A stretch of DNA of 64,000 nucleotides. Origin: Flavobacterium glycines. GTDB taxonomy: Bacteria; Bacteroidota; Bacteroidia; Flavobacteriales; Flavobacteriaceae. Positions within the stretch are counted from its first letter, which is position 1. The number at the start of each line of letters is the position of its first letter. Below are positions 42,677-52,428 of the stretch, one piece after another. The notes beneath the pieces are model-generated. The model worked only from the letters and a program-made list of their open reading frames with translations. It made no database searches and had not been told where the DNA came from. The stretch spans positions 62,001 to 126,000 of the forward strand of contig NZ_FNEO01000007.1 of assembly GCF_900100165.1 (NCBI RefSeq), written 5' to 3'. The position numbers and the translations under genes are program-made.

Positions 42677-42915
42677 TGATAATATTAACCAAAAAAATCT
42701 ATAAACAAATCGGTTTTAAAAAAAATCTCTAAAATGGAATTGGATTAATTGTGTATTCCTCTTATTCTCCCTGAAACAATTACCAAACATTCTCTGAAAA
42801 TAAAATTAATTAGACACATAAATTTATTTTAAATAAAACTTAAGATATCGAACTGAATAACTTTCTTATTTATAATATCAAATTAACTAATTTTACAAAA
42901 AATTAAAATCTAAAT

Positions 42916-45009
42916 ATGTTCCTTTCCAAAAAACTGGCTCCGTTTTACAATCTTACTTTATTTTATGTAGCTATTAGTATTATTCTCAGAATTGTACTTA
43001 TTTTTCATCCAATAACCCAATCCGCTTTTTCTGGTTTAGAAATTGTCAAAATTTTTTCATTAGGACTTGTTTCTGATGTTTTTGTTTTTATTCTGGCAAG
43101 TGCCTTTTTGTGGCTGTATCTTATTTTTATTTCTAATGCAAAATACCAAAAACCCTATGGATATATCCATTTAGGATTATTAGCAGCACTATTTTTATAT
43201 ATTTTATCCGGAAAATCAATCCTAACCGAATATGGTGGTGGATTAGAAAAAGTGGGGCTACTATTTGTTGGAATTAAAACTCTTTTGTTCAGTTTGCTTT
43301 TATTTTTGCCTAAAAAAAGAGAAAAAATCAGGTATTGGCTATTTGCTTTTGTGATGTTTTTATATGTGGTTTTGATATTGCAAAATGCTATTAGTGAGTA
43401 TTTTTTCTGGAATGAATTTGGTGTAAAATACAACTTCATTGCTGTTAATTATTTGGTTTACACTACTGAAGTTATCGGGAATATTATGGAATCTTATCCA
43501 GTGATTCCTATTTTCTCTACATTATTTTTAGTAGCTGGAATTATTAGTTATTACATCATCAGAAGGTCTAAAATTTACATCGAAAAAATTCCTTCTGTTT
43601 TTGAAAAAATACAAATTTCAATTGTGTATTTGTTGCTATTTGGATTATCACTTTGGGCTGTTCCTAATTTGGCTAAAACTGAAAATGCAACCAATGTTTT
43701 TACCAATGAATTGCAGGCTAACGGAATTTATCGTTTTTATTTGGCTTTTGGAAACAGTGAATTGGATTATTTTAAATTTTACAAAACCTTACCGGAAAAA
43801 GAAGCATTTGCTTTATTGGATAAACAAATTCCAAATATTCAGGGATTTTCCAGTACCCGAAATATTCAATCGGACAGTGTCGAATTACATAAAAATGTAG
43901 TATTAATTACCATCGAAAGTTATAGCGCCGATTTCATGAAAATGTATGGTAATAAGGATAATATTACACCGTTTTTAGACGATTTAGCTAGTAAAAGTTT
44001 GGTATTCACCAATTTGTATGCATCAGGAAACAGAACTGTACGAGGACTAGAAGCGGTAACATTATGCCTTCCTCCTACAGCTGGTGAAAGTGTGGTGAAA
44101 AGAAAAGATAATAAGGATAAATTCTCTACCGGAAGTGTGTTCAAATCCAAAGGTTATCAGGTAAAATACCTTTATGGTGGTGATGCCTTTTTTGATAATA
44201 TGCAGGATTTCTTTTCAGGAAATGGATATGGTATCGTAGATAAGAAAACTTTTAGTCCGGAGGAAATTACCTTTGCGAATATTTGGGGAGTTTGTGATGA
44301 AGATATGGCCAACAAGGCAATTAAAATCATGAATGCAGAGTTTCAAACTAAAAAGCCTTTTTTCAATCATTGGATGACAGTAAGCAATCACAGACCTTTT
44401 ACTTATCCAAATAATAAAATTGATATTCCGGGCGATTCTAAATCAAGAAAAGGTGGTGTGAAATACACTGATTATTCTTTGAGAAAATTCTTTGAAATGG
44501 CCGAAAAACAACCTTGGTTTAAAAATACTGTTTTTGTTATTGTTGCAGATCACTGCGCTTCAAGTGCCGGAAAAACGGAACTTCCATTGGATAAATACAG
44601 AATTCCGGCTATGATTTATAGTCCCGGATTTATACAGCCAAAGCATTACACCCAATTAATGTCGCAAATTGATTTAATGCCAACTGTTTTTGGATTATTG
44701 AACTTTAATTATCAATCTAAATTCTTTGGTCAGGATGTTATGAAAGCCGATTATAAGCCAAGAGCTTTAATAGCAACCTATCAGGATTTAGGATTGATTA
44801 AGGACAATGTATTAACGATTCTTTCTCCTAAACAACAAGTAAAACAGTACAGTTTAATTCTAAAACCAAAAGAAGGAATTGCTGCTGATTTTCAGTTGTA
44901 CTATGACGAAAAACCTTTAAAAGAAGAAAAAACCGACTTAGTAAACGATGCTATTTCGTTCTACCAAACGGCTTCGGATATTTTGAAAAAGAAGAAATAT
45001 CAAAAATAA
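42916..45009 (+). CDS. LTA synthase family/sulfatase-fold membrane phosphotransferase
   Basis: 697 aa. About five N-terminal membrane segments (to residue 250) are followed by an extracytoplasmic alkaline-phosphatase-superfamily domain: ITIES (metal Glu, E334), GNRTVRGLE (nucleophile T374), TVSNHRPFTYP and FVIVADHCASSA. Such enzymes transfer phosphoglycerol or phosphoethanolamine to surface glycans or lipids. In Bacteroidota, lacking LTA, the acceptor is unknown. Single gene ending at a bidirectional terminator. Confidence 0.85.
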   Translation: MFLSKKLAPFYNLTLFYVAISIILRIVLIFHPITQSAFSGLEIVKIFSLGLVSDVFVFILASAFLWLYLIFISNAKYQKPYGYIHLGLLAALFLYILSGKSILTEYGGGLEKVGLLFVGIKTLLFSLLLFLPKKREKIRYWLFAFVMFLYVVLILQNAISEYFFWNEFGVKYNFIAVNYLVYTTEVIGNIMESYPVIPIFSTLFLVAGIISYYIIRRSKIYIEKIPSVFEKIQISIVYLLLFGLSLWAVPNLAKTENATNVFTNELQANGIYRFYLAFGNSELDYFKFYKTLPEKEAFALLDKQIPNIQGFSSTRNIQSDSVELHKNVVLITIESYSADFMKMYGNKDNITPFLDDLASKSLVFTNLYASGNRTVRGLEAVTLCLPPTAGESVVKRKDNKDKFSTGSVFKSKGYQVKYLYGGDAFFDNMQDFFSGNGYGIVDKKTFSPEEITFANIWGVCDEDMANKAIKIMNAEFQTKKPFFNHWMTVSNHRPFTYPNNKIDIPGDSKSRKGGVKYTDYSLRKFFEMAEKQPWFKNTVFVIVADHCASSAGKTELPLDKYRIPAMIYSPGFIQPKHYTQLMSQIDLMPTVFGLLNFNYQSKFFGQDVMKADYKPRALIATYQDLGLIKDNVLTILSPKQQVKQYSLILKPKEGIAADFQLYYDEKPLKEEKTDLVNDAISFYQTASDILKKKKYQK

Positions 45010-45016
45010 ACGATAA

Positions 45017-45046
45017 AAAAAGGGTGAATTTCAATTCACCCTTTTT
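45017..45046. terminator. Bidirectional terminator
   Basis: AAAAAGGGTGAATT (45017-45030), TC, AATTCACCCTTTTT (45033-45046). It separates the convergent LTA-synthase-like and YeiH genes. Confidence 0.88.
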
Positions 45047-45066
45047 TATTTTATAAAGTATCATTA

Positions 45067-46044
45067 TTAATTTAGATATAAGATAGCCAAAAGTGACAAG
45101 CTTGCTATAAATCCCCATAACAAAATCCCCTGAATAAGGGGCTTTATACCAACAGCCAACAATACGGAACTACTTAATCCTGAACCAATAAAAAACAAAG
45201 TTACCGTCAGACCTACTTTAGCCACCGCAACAATATAAGGCGATACTAATACCACTTGTTCTACATAAGTATTCAAAATCATCGCCAGTATGAAAAAACC
45301 AATAAAATAGGGAATTTTTATTTTGTTTGCTTTGTTTTTGAACAAGAAGCTCGTTAGTAAAATAACAGGAATAATCCATAGCGCACGAGCTAATTTTACA
45401 GTTGTAGCAATTGCCAAAGCTTCGGCACCATATTTATTAGCTGCTCCTACAACTGAACTGGTGTCGTGGATGGACAAAGCACACCATAATCCAAAATTTT
45501 CCTGAGATAATTGCAGCCAATGTCCAATAGCCGGAAATAAAAACAAAGCGATGGAGTTTAAAATAAAAATAACTCCCAGAGCAACCGAAGTTTGTTTTTC
45601 ATCTGATTGAATAACCGGAGTAATCGCGGCAATGGCACTTCCTCCGCAAATAGCGGTTCCACAGGAAATTAAATGAGAAGTTTTCAAATCGGTTTTGAGC
45701 CATTTTCCAATGAATCTGCCTAAGAAAATAGTACTGAACAATGTAGCAACGGTCAATAAAAAACTTTCTTTACCCGACAATAATGCATTGGTAACATTCA
45801 TTCCAAATCCCAGACCTACAACCGAAATTTGAAGTAAAACCCGAATAATTTTATGGTTCAAATGCAACCACGGATGACCGGAAATATTAGCAACAAGCAA
45901 TCCGAGTAATAAAGCAATGGGCGGAGTAATATAACCTGTTAGGCAAACAAGCAACAAACACACAAAAATAAATTGCTGGGTTCGGGTATGTTTTTCTAAA
46001 TTAAAAATTCCTTTTTCGGAAAATATTTCGGCTTGTTTTTTCAA
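45067..46044 (-). CDS. YeiH-family putative sulfate/organosulfur exporter
   Basis: 325 aa with about ten membrane segments and the UPF0324 signatures LLGLLVANISGHPWL, GTAICGGSAIAAITPVIQ and HDTSSVVGAANKYG. The only usable start is TTG at 46044, since an in-frame stop lies 21 bases further upstream. Transport function is suggested by the family; the substrate is not established. Confidence 0.85.
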   Translation of the reverse strand: MKKQAEIFSEKGIFNLEKHTRTQQFIFVCLLLVCLTGYITPPIALLLGLLVANISGHPWLHLNHKIIRVLLQISVVGLGFGMNVTNALLSGKESFLLTVATLFSTIFLGRFIGKWLKTDLKTSHLISCGTAICGGSAIAAITPVIQSDEKQTSVALGVIFILNSIALFLFPAIGHWLQLSQENFGLWCALSIHDTSSVVGAANKYGAEALAIATTVKLARALWIIPVILLTSFLFKNKANKIKIPYFIGFFILAMILNTYVEQVVLVSPYIVAVAKVGLTVTLFFIGSGLSSSVLLAVGIKPLIQGILLWGFIASLSLLAILYLN

Positions 46045-46062
46045 GAGCTTTTTTCTAATAAG

Positions 46063-48090
46063 TTACAATAAACCATTGTATTTTCGAATAAACCATTCTG
46101 CTGAAAAGAAGATGCAAATCAATAGTAATAACCATTTCCAATCGATTAATGGTAAACGTCTAACGTTGTTTTTTTCTATAGTTTTATAATTTTCATCAGC
46201 CAATAATGATTGAATTAAAGTTTCTGCCTGATTTGGGTAATACAACTTTCCTTTTGTTAAACTTGCCAATTGATCCAATCGGTTAACATCGGGATTTACA
46301 AATTGCTTTTCGATGTCAAAATCTAAAATTTCAAAATTACCAGAATAAGACGATTTTGAATTCAATTCTTTTACCGTAAACCGGTAACTTCCCGCGGCTA
46401 ATCCATCCAGATTTACCTTGTAAGCATTGTTTCCTTTTAATAAATCGTAATTTTTAGTTTGTTTTGTTTTGGAATTAACTACTGCAATAGTCAGGTGTGC
46501 TTTCTCATCAAATTCGTAATTCTTATTGAAATATTGAGCGGTAATTTCGATAGCATCTCCCGAATTATAAAAACTCTCATGATTGACAACTAAAGATTTT
46601 TTAGTATTGTTTGTTGCCAAAAACTGAATGATTTTGTCAATAAAAATATCGTATTTTTCAAAAGACTCTTCTTTAGTATGACTTTCTAATCGCCATTTCC
46701 AACTATTTTCACCTAATAAAAAAGCAGAACGATTATCTTTATTTTCACAGAAAGCTAATAAGGGTGCCTGAGTTTCGATAGCGCGGATTTTTGACCAAAG
46801 CAAAACATTAGTATTCGGTTTCACTTTAATGCTCCCATAAGGATTTTGCAAAGGCGGAAAATTTTCAAAACCAATATTATCTATCGCGAAAAGATTAAAT
46901 TGCGAATTGAATCCCGCCAGGTAATCTTCTTTTTGGGAAGTCATTTTGAAATCTAAATTGTTTTGTAACTGATTTAAAAAGTTAAAATCAGTATGCGTTC
47001 CAGTGATTATTAAAGTATTTAATTTAGCTGATTGATTAGCATCAAAAATCGATTTAAAATCTATTGTAGGTTGGTAAAAAACCAAAACATTATAATTACT
47101 TAATTGACTAATTTGTTTAGGTTTAATAATATCAACCTTACGTTGTGCATTAGATTCTATTGCTCGTTTTAAAGCTGCGATATCGGGATGGTTTATAACA
47201 GAAATTATTGCAATACTTGTCTTTTGATCAATAATTTCTACGGCAAAATTTTTATAGTTATTATAGCTGTTTTTTTCTTTTTCAGCCAAAGTTAAACTTG
47301 CTTTATATAACTGTGTCCCGATTTTATTTGCAGTTAAAAACACATTGACAACCGCTGTATTTTTACCCGGAGAAAAATTCACTTTTTGCTTATTCAAAAT
47401 TGAATTTCCCTGAGAAATTTGAAAATTGGCAGTTATAGCTTTAGTTCCTGAATATTGCAAAAACACTTCTACAGGAAATTTATTCTTCAAAAAAGCATAT
47501 TTATTGACATTCAGTTGGTTGATTTTTAAATCTAAAACTTTTGTGGTATCTCCTAAAACTATTGGAAAAACTTTATTAGAATCGCCAAAACTATAAACAT
47601 AGTCATTTCCCGAAGTTTGATTACCATCACTAATCAATACGGTTGGATATAACTGATTTCTGTAAATTGCTTTTAAATCATTGGCAACAACATCAAGATT
47701 GGTTTGTTTTCCGCTGAAATCTAACTTTTTAAATGGTAAAAAATCAGTATCAAATTGATACGATTGGATATTAAATTTTTCTTTTAAAGCCGAATTTGAT
47801 TCTAATTTAGCTGCTAATTCATTTGCTTCTTTATCAGCCTTTAAATAAGTAATTGATCTTGAGTTATCATTTACAATTGCTAAAATTGGCTTTTCAACTA
47901 CAGTACTATTACTTGTAATTATTGGATTAATCAACAGCAATAATAAACAAAAAATACCTGAAAAACGTAAAAAAGCCAAGAGTAAATTCACTTTGGAATT
48001 ACTCCTGGCTTTAAAATAATATTGAAAATAAGACAAACCACCCGCAATAATCAATGAAATAATGATATAAAGAATGGTGTTTGTTGTCAT
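46063..48090 (-). CDS. VWA-like membrane protein, 675 aa
   Basis: Two N-terminal membrane segments (residues 5-25 and 38-62), a large extracytoplasmic region and a C-terminal anchor (about 650-668, LIDWKWLLLLICIFFSAEWF). The segment PILAIVNDNSRSITYL followed by TVLISDGNQTSGND resembles the start and metal region of von Willebrand A domains. Similar proteins are conserved beside fabG in Flavobacteria. Probably a cell-envelope protein; function unknown. Confidence 0.65.
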   Translation of the reverse strand: MTTNTILYIIISLIIAGGLSYFQYYFKARSNSKVNLLLAFLRFSGIFCLLLLLINPIITSNSTVVEKPILAIVNDNSRSITYLKADKEANELAAKLESNSALKEKFNIQSYQFDTDFLPFKKLDFSGKQTNLDVVANDLKAIYRNQLYPTVLISDGNQTSGNDYVYSFGDSNKVFPIVLGDTTKVLDLKINQLNVNKYAFLKNKFPVEVFLQYSGTKAITANFQISQGNSILNKQKVNFSPGKNTAVVNVFLTANKIGTQLYKASLTLAEKEKNSYNNYKNFAVEIIDQKTSIAIISVINHPDIAALKRAIESNAQRKVDIIKPKQISQLSNYNVLVFYQPTIDFKSIFDANQSAKLNTLIITGTHTDFNFLNQLQNNLDFKMTSQKEDYLAGFNSQFNLFAIDNIGFENFPPLQNPYGSIKVKPNTNVLLWSKIRAIETQAPLLAFCENKDNRSAFLLGENSWKWRLESHTKEESFEKYDIFIDKIIQFLATNNTKKSLVVNHESFYNSGDAIEITAQYFNKNYEFDEKAHLTIAVVNSKTKQTKNYDLLKGNNAYKVNLDGLAAGSYRFTVKELNSKSSYSGNFEILDFDIEKQFVNPDVNRLDQLASLTKGKLYYPNQAETLIQSLLADENYKTIEKNNVRRLPLIDWKWLLLLICIFFSAEWFIRKYNGLL

Positions 48091-48193
48091 TTATTTTTTA
48101 ATTTAAAGATTGAAAAATTGAATAATTAAAAGATTCTAAATATCATGAATATAAAAAATCTTTAAATCTTTTAACTTTTAAATCATTTAATTA
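48091..48193. repeat. Intercistronic palindrome fabG-VWA gene
   Basis: TTTAAAGATTGAAAAATTGAATAAT faces TCTTTAAATCTTTTAACTTTT: an imperfect hairpin built of an AAAGATT/AATCTTT phrase like that at 51624-51725. Confidence 0.5.
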
Positions 48194-48940
48194 CTATGTA
48201 AGCATTCCACCGCAAACATTTAACACCTGACCTGTTACATAAGCACTCATATCAGAAGCTAAGAAAAGACAAGCATTGGCTACATCTTCAGGAGATCCTC
48301 CACGTTTCAACGGAATACCATCTCTCCATCCTTTAACAACATCTTCGCTTAGTTTAGCTGTCATTTCAGTTTCGATAAATCCAGGAGCTATCGCATTACA
48401 ACGGATGTTACGGGAACCTAATTCTAAAGCTACTGATTTTGTAAATCCAATAGCTCCTGCTTTAGAAGCAGCATAATTAGTTTGACCTGCATTTCCTGAA
48501 ACCCCTACTACTGAACTAATATTAATAATAGATCCGGCGCGTTTTTTCAGGAATGTTTTTTGAATAGCTTTAGTCATGTTAAAAACTGACTTCAGATTTA
48601 CATCGATAACCTGATCAAAATCAGCTTCTGACATACGCATTAACAAGTTGTCTTTAGTAATTCCGGCGTTGTTAATTAATACATCAACAGTACCAAAATC
48701 AGCTAAAACAGCATCTACTAAAGTTTGAGCTTCATCAAAATCAGCTGCGTTTGATTTGTATCCTTTAGCTTTAACCCCTAAAGCGTTTAATTCGTTTTCT
48801 AATGCTAAAGCTGACTCAGCAGAAGAGCTGTAAGTAAAAGCTACATCAGCACCGTTTTTTGCAAAAACTTCCGCAATACCTCTTCCTATTCCGCGGCTTG
48901 CTCCTGTGATAATAGCTACTTTTCCTTCAAGTAATTTCAT
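48194..48940 (-). CDS. fabG: 3-oxoacyl-ACP reductase
   Basis: 248-aa short-chain dehydrogenase with GASRGIGRGIAEVFAKNG, NNAGITKDNLLMRM, and the catalytic Ser-Tyr-Lys set (SSVVGVSG, YAASKAG). The NLLMRM segment is typical of FabG proper. Reduces 3-oxoacyl-ACP with NADPH in fatty acid synthesis. The minus-strand -7 box TATATTTG (48983-48976) lies upstream. Confidence 0.95.
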   Translation of the reverse strand: MKLLEGKVAIITGASRGIGRGIAEVFAKNGADVAFTYSSSAESALALENELNALGVKAKGYKSNAADFDEAQTLVDAVLADFGTVDVLINNAGITKDNLLMRMSEADFDQVIDVNLKSVFNMTKAIQKTFLKKRAGSIINISSVVGVSGNAGQTNYAASKAGAIGFTKSVALELGSRNIRCNAIAPGFIETEMTAKLSEDVVKGWRDGIPLKRGGSPEDVANACLFLASDMSAYVTGQVLNVCGGMLT

Positions 48941-48975
48941 ATTAAGATATAAATTTATTTTTAAATTTTGAGGTA

Positions 48976-48983
48976 CAAATATA
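48976..48983 (-). promoter_or_regulatory. -7 box of fabG
   Basis: TATATTTG on the minus strand about 36 bases before the fabG ATG. Confidence 0.5.
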
Positions 48984-49018
48984 AAGCATTTAGCTGTTTA
49001 ATAAAATTAATGCTATAA

Positions 49019-49046
49019 AAAAAGCCTTACCGAAGTAAGGCTTTTT
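49019..49046 (-). terminator. Terminator
   Basis: AAAAAGCCTTAC (49019-49030), CGAA tetraloop, GTAAGGCTTTTT (49035-49046). Ends the 140-aa gene on the minus strand and insulates fabG. Confidence 0.88.
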
Positions 49047-49076
49047 AAAAACAGTATCTTTTTTATTGAAAATAAA

Positions 49077-49499
49077 CTAGAATGCTACATTCCATCTAGG
49101 TAATTTATCATTTTCACTTAAGAAATTTTGTAAAACTTGTGCTTCAACAAAAGTAGGAATCACTTTTGTATTCTTATTATATGTTTCGTACCAAACAACT
49201 TCTAAACGACTAATTTCTTCTTTTTTCATTTGTGCCGGCCAGGAATATTTTCTTCCTGTTTTAGCAAATTGATGACCATTTACAATTTTATCATACAATC
49301 CACCATTTTTAGTTTTTAAAGTACCATCGTTTTGAACTGTTCCTGTTGAACCTACCATGATTAACTCTTTTTCTTCAGCCACATCATAAACCAAAAATAC
49401 TCCAGAACCTTCAGACGCATTACATACTTCTTCAAGATTATCTTCAACTGTTAATGAAAACTGATTATTTACTTTGAATCCTTCTAATTCCTTATACAT
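49077..49499 (-). CDS. Conserved hypothetical protein with GIY-YIG-like features, 140 aa
   Basis: Cytoplasmic. The segments SGVFLVYDVAEEKELIMVGST (GIY-like and YIG-like positions), GGLYDKIVNGHQF, and FVEAQVLQNFL (conserved Glu of GIY-YIG nucleases) together suggest a degenerate GIY-YIG fold, but the Arg and Tyr catalytic residues are unclear. Own -7 box TACATTTG (49564-49557, minus). Confidence 0.5.
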   Translation of the reverse strand: MYKELEGFKVNNQFSLTVEDNLEEVCNASEGSGVFLVYDVAEEKELIMVGSTGTVQNDGTLKTKNGGLYDKIVNGHQFAKTGRKYSWPAQMKKEEISRLEVVWYETYNKNTKVIPTFVEAQVLQNFLSENDKLPRWNVAF

Positions 49500-49556
49500 A
49501 ATTTTCTTTTTGAATTGATTTTAACACCTGCCAATGTTGGTGATTTTAATTGGGTG

Positions 49557-49564
49557 CAAATGTA
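49557..49564 (-). promoter_or_regulatory. -7 box of the 140-aa gene
   Basis: TACATTTG on the minus strand, about 58 bases upstream of the ATG at 49499. Confidence 0.4.
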
Positions 49565-49591
49565 TTTCTTTAATTCTGTTTTATACTAAAA

Positions 49592-49613
49592 AAGCCCCAC
49601 AAATGTGAGGCTT
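49592..49613 (-). terminator. Terminator after sucD
   Basis: AAGCCCCACA (49592-49601), AA, TGTGAGGCTT (49604-49613) with one mismatch and flanking A/T runs, 27 bases after the sucD stop. Confidence 0.7.
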
Positions 49614-49639
49614 AATTTATTTAAAATTTAGTTTTGAGA

Positions 49640-50524
49640 TTATACTGTAGCATTAACCAAAACTTCTTTTACTTTTTTACCAATTTCAGCAGGAGAATCA
49701 ACAACGTGAATTCCGTTTTCTCTCATGATACGCTTTTTAGCAGCAGCTGTATCGTCAGAACCACCAACGATAGCACCAGCGTGCCCCATTGTTCTACCAG
49801 CAGGAGCAGTTTCTCCAGCAATAAAACCTACAACTGGTTTACGGTTACCGTCAGCTTTAATCCATTTAGCAGCATCAGCTTCTAATTGACCTCCAATTTC
49901 ACCAATCATGATGATACATTCAGTCTCAGGATCGTTCATTAATAATTCAACAGCTTCTTTAGTAGTTGTTCCAATGATTGGGTCTCCACCAATTCCGATA
50001 GCAGTTGTGATTCCTAAACCTTGTTTTACAACTTGGTCAGCAGCTTCATAAGTTAAAGTTCCTGATTTAGAAACGATACCTACATTTCCTTTTTTGAAAA
50101 CGAAACCTGGCATGATACCAACTTTAGCTTCACCCGGAGTAATAACACCAGGGCAGTTAGGACCTATTAATCTGGCGTTTCTTTGTTTAACGTAGTTGTT
50201 AGCAAGAATCATATCAGCAACAGGAATACCTTCAGTAATAGCAATGATAACTTTAATTCCTGCATCAGCAGCTTCCATAATAGCATCAGCAGCAAAAGCT
50301 GGTGGTACGAAAATGATAGAAGTATCAGCACCTGCTTGCTCAACTGCATCTTTCACAGTATTAAAAACAGGACGCTCTAAATGTAAAGTACCTCCTTTTC
50401 CCGGAGTTACACCACCTACAACGTTTGTACCGTATTCAATCATTTGAGAAGCGTGGAAAGTACCTTCGCTTCCTGTAAATCCTTGAACAATTATTTTAGA
50501 ATCTTTGTTAACTAAAACACTCAT
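49640..50524 (-). CDS. sucD: Succinyl-CoA ligase alpha subunit
   Basis: 294 aa with [16 protein letters not shown] (CoA-binding Rossmann motif), [30 protein letters not shown], and the active-site His in [12 protein letters not shown]-cycle step joining succinyl-CoA and succinate with nucleotide phosphorylation. The beta subunit is not adjacent, as is common in Flavobacteria. -7 box TATTTTTG at 50568-50561 (minus). Confidence 0.96.
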   Translation of the reverse strand: MSVLVNKDSKIIVQGFTGSEGTFHASQMIEYGTNVVGGVTPGKGGTLHLERPVFNTVKDAVEQAGADTSIIFVPPAFAADAIMEAADAGIKVIIAITEGIPVADMILANNYVKQRNARLIGPNCPGVITPGEAKVGIMPGFVFKKGNVGIVSKSGTLTYEAADQVVKQGLGITTAIGIGGDPIIGTTTKEAVELLMNDPETECIIMIGEIGGQLEADAAKWIKADGNRKPVVGFIAGETAPAGRTMGHAGAIVGGSDDTAAAKKRIMRENGIHVVDSPAEIGKKVKEVLVNATV

Positions 50525-50560
50525 GATATATATTTTATATGATTTTCAAATTTTATGATG

Positions 50561-50568
50561 CAAAAATA
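50561..50568 (-). promoter_or_regulatory. -7 box of sucD
   Basis: TATTTTTG (minus strand) about 37 bases before the sucD ATG. A -33 TTTG is not evident. Confidence 0.4.
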
Positions 50569-50693
50569 AGGTTTTCGAAATTATTTGTGCAGTTTTCTTA
50601 TCAAAAAAAAAGTCTGTTATTGCACTCATTTGTTAGCTTCAAAACAAATTATCACTTTTGAAACAAAATGCAATAATTTCCATTTACTTTTTA

Positions 50694-51623
50694 TTACTTT
50701 AATTTATCCAGAATCTCAGGAATTTTTTTGATGTTAGCCAATTGCTTTAATTTTTCTCTGGACTCCTGTATAGGTGTACCAAAATAAGTTTTTCCACCAG
50801 TAACTGATTTAGTTACTCCGGTTTGTCCCATAACAACCGCTTTTTCTCCAATTGTTATTCCGCTGGTTGTACCAACTTGTCCCCAAAGTGTAACTTCATC
50901 TTCGATAATCACACAGCCTGCAATTCCGGTTTGAGAAGCAATTAAGCATTTTTTACCAATAACAGTATCGTGCCCTACATGAACCTGATTGTCAATTTTT
51001 GTTCCTTCGCCAATAGTAGTATCACCGGTAACTCCTTTATCAATAGTACAAAGAGCTCCAATTCCCACATTGTCTTTAATAACAACACGGCCTCCTGAAA
51101 GCAATTGGTCAAATCCATCCGGACGTTTTTTATAATAAAAAGCATCAGCTCCAAGAACAGTTCCGGCGTGAATAATTACGTTATCCCCTATTACGGTATT
51201 GTCATAAATAGCAACATTGGAATGAATCAAACAATTCTTTCCTATTACCACATCATTTCCAATAAACGAATTAGGCTGAATTATTGTTCCTTCTCCTATA
51301 ATTGCTGTTGGAGATACAGAAACACGTGAAAACTGAAACGGTTTGAAATGTTGCGTTAATTTATTAAAATCTCTAAATGGATCGTCTGAAATCAACAATG
51401 CTTTACCTTCCGGACATGCTACATTTTTATTGATTAAAATAATTGTTGCAGCTGAATTTAAGGCTTTATCGTAGTATTTTGGATGATCTACAAAAACAAT
51501 ATCTCCTTTCTCTACCACATGAATTTCGTTCATGCCCAAAACCTCAAAATCCTCATTCCCTACAAATTCACAGTTTAGTAAATCCGCTATTTCTTTTAAA
51601 GAATATGCTTTTGTAAATTTCAT
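50694..51623 (-). CDS. LpxD-like acyltransferase (second paralogue)
   Basis: 309-aa left-handed beta-helix acyltransferase. The N-terminal uridine-type domain (1-95) and hexapeptide repeats (I/V-G-x4) are intact, and the catalytic His is in [11 protein letters not shown]. The GFGFAPN acyl/sugar loop of true LpxD is replaced by [11 protein letters not shown], so the substrate probably differs. Follows efp at the end of the lipid A block. Confidence 0.8.
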   Translation of the reverse strand: MKFTKAYSLKEIADLLNCEFVGNEDFEVLGMNEIHVVEKGDIVFVDHPKYYDKALNSAATIILINKNVACPEGKALLISDDPFRDFNKLTQHFKPFQFSRVSVSPTAIIGEGTIIQPNSFIGNDVVIGKNCLIHSNVAIYDNTVIGDNVIIHAGTVLGADAFYYKKRPDGFDQLLSGGRVVIKDNVGIGALCTIDKGVTGDTTIGEGTKIDNQVHVGHDTVIGKKCLIASQTGIAGCVIIEDEVTLWGQVGTTSGITIGEKAVVMGQTGVTKSVTGGKTYFGTPIQESREKLKQLANIKKIPEILDKLK

Positions 51624-51725
51624 AATTTAATTTAAAAATTGAAAAATTTAAAGATTAAAAAAATGCTATTGTCAACTTAAAGCTTAAAATCATTTAATTT
51701 TTAATCTTTAAATTTTTCAATTAAA
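51624..51725. repeat. Intercistronic palindrome efp-lpxD paralogue
   Basis: TTTAAAAATTGAAAAATTTA and AAGATTAAAA face TTTTTAATCTTTAAATTTTT and CAATTAAA, giving a long low-complexity hairpin. Confidence 0.6.
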
Positions 51726-52292
51726 TTACTCTTTTACACGCTCCATATATGAACCTGAAGCGGTATCAATTTTAATTTTATCTCCTTCATTGATAAACAA
51801 CGGAACGTTTACTGTTGCACCTGTTTCAACTGTAGCTTGTTTAGTAGCATTAGTAGCGGTGTTTCCTTTCACTCCCGGTTCAGCATAAGTTACTTCAAGG
51901 ATAATTGAAGCCGGCATATCAACAGATAAAGGTAAATCTGTTTCAGTATTAATCTGAACCATTACATTAGTTCCTTCTTTCAATAAATCCGGAGCATCAA
52001 GAATACTTTTATTCAAAGTAATTTGCTCAAAAGTTTCATTATTCATAAAATGAAACTGATCTCCTTCTGCATATAAATATTGGTAAGTGTGTGTTTCAAC
52101 ACGAACATCATCAATTTTATGTCCTGCAGAAAAAGTATTATCCAATACTTTTCCAGTAGTTAAACTTTTCAGTTTTGTTCTCACGAAAGCAGGACCTTTA
52201 CCTGGTTTTACGTGTAAAAATTCGATAATTTTATAAATATCGTGATTGTATTTAATACAAAGACCGTTTCTAATATCTGATGTAGATGCCAT
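51726..52292 (-). CDS. efp: Elongation factor P
   Basis: 188 aa of three beta-barrel domains with FLHVKPGKGPAFVRTKLKSL (the modified Lys or Arg position, here the loop with K-P-G-K-G-P) and the C-terminal signature NEGDKIKIDTASGSYMERV. Helps ribosomes over polyproline stretches. Embedded in the lipid A block, an arrangement seen in Flavobacteria. Confidence 0.96.
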   Translation of the reverse strand: MASTSDIRNGLCIKYNHDIYKIIEFLHVKPGKGPAFVRTKLKSLTTGKVLDNTFSAGHKIDDVRVETHTYQYLYAEGDQFHFMNNETFEQITLNKSILDAPDLLKEGTNVMVQINTETDLPLSVDMPASIILEVTYAEPGVKGNTATNATKQATVETGATVNVPLFINEGDKIKIDTASGSYMERVKE

Positions 52293-52428
52293 TATTTTAA
52301 TTTTTGATTTAAGATTTCTGATTTTAGAAAAAATCAGTCTTCTATATTTATTTTAATTTTTATTACTCTGTTATATTGAACAAATTCTGTTTAGAAATCT
52401 AAAATCAGAAATCTAAACTCTAAAATGA
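52293..52428. repeat. Intercistronic palindrome lpxA-efp
   Basis: GATTTAAGATTTCTGATTTTAG faces TTTAGAAATCTAAAATCAGAAATC (52391-52414): an imperfect hairpin from an AGATTTCTGATTTTAGA phrase. Confidence 0.55.
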
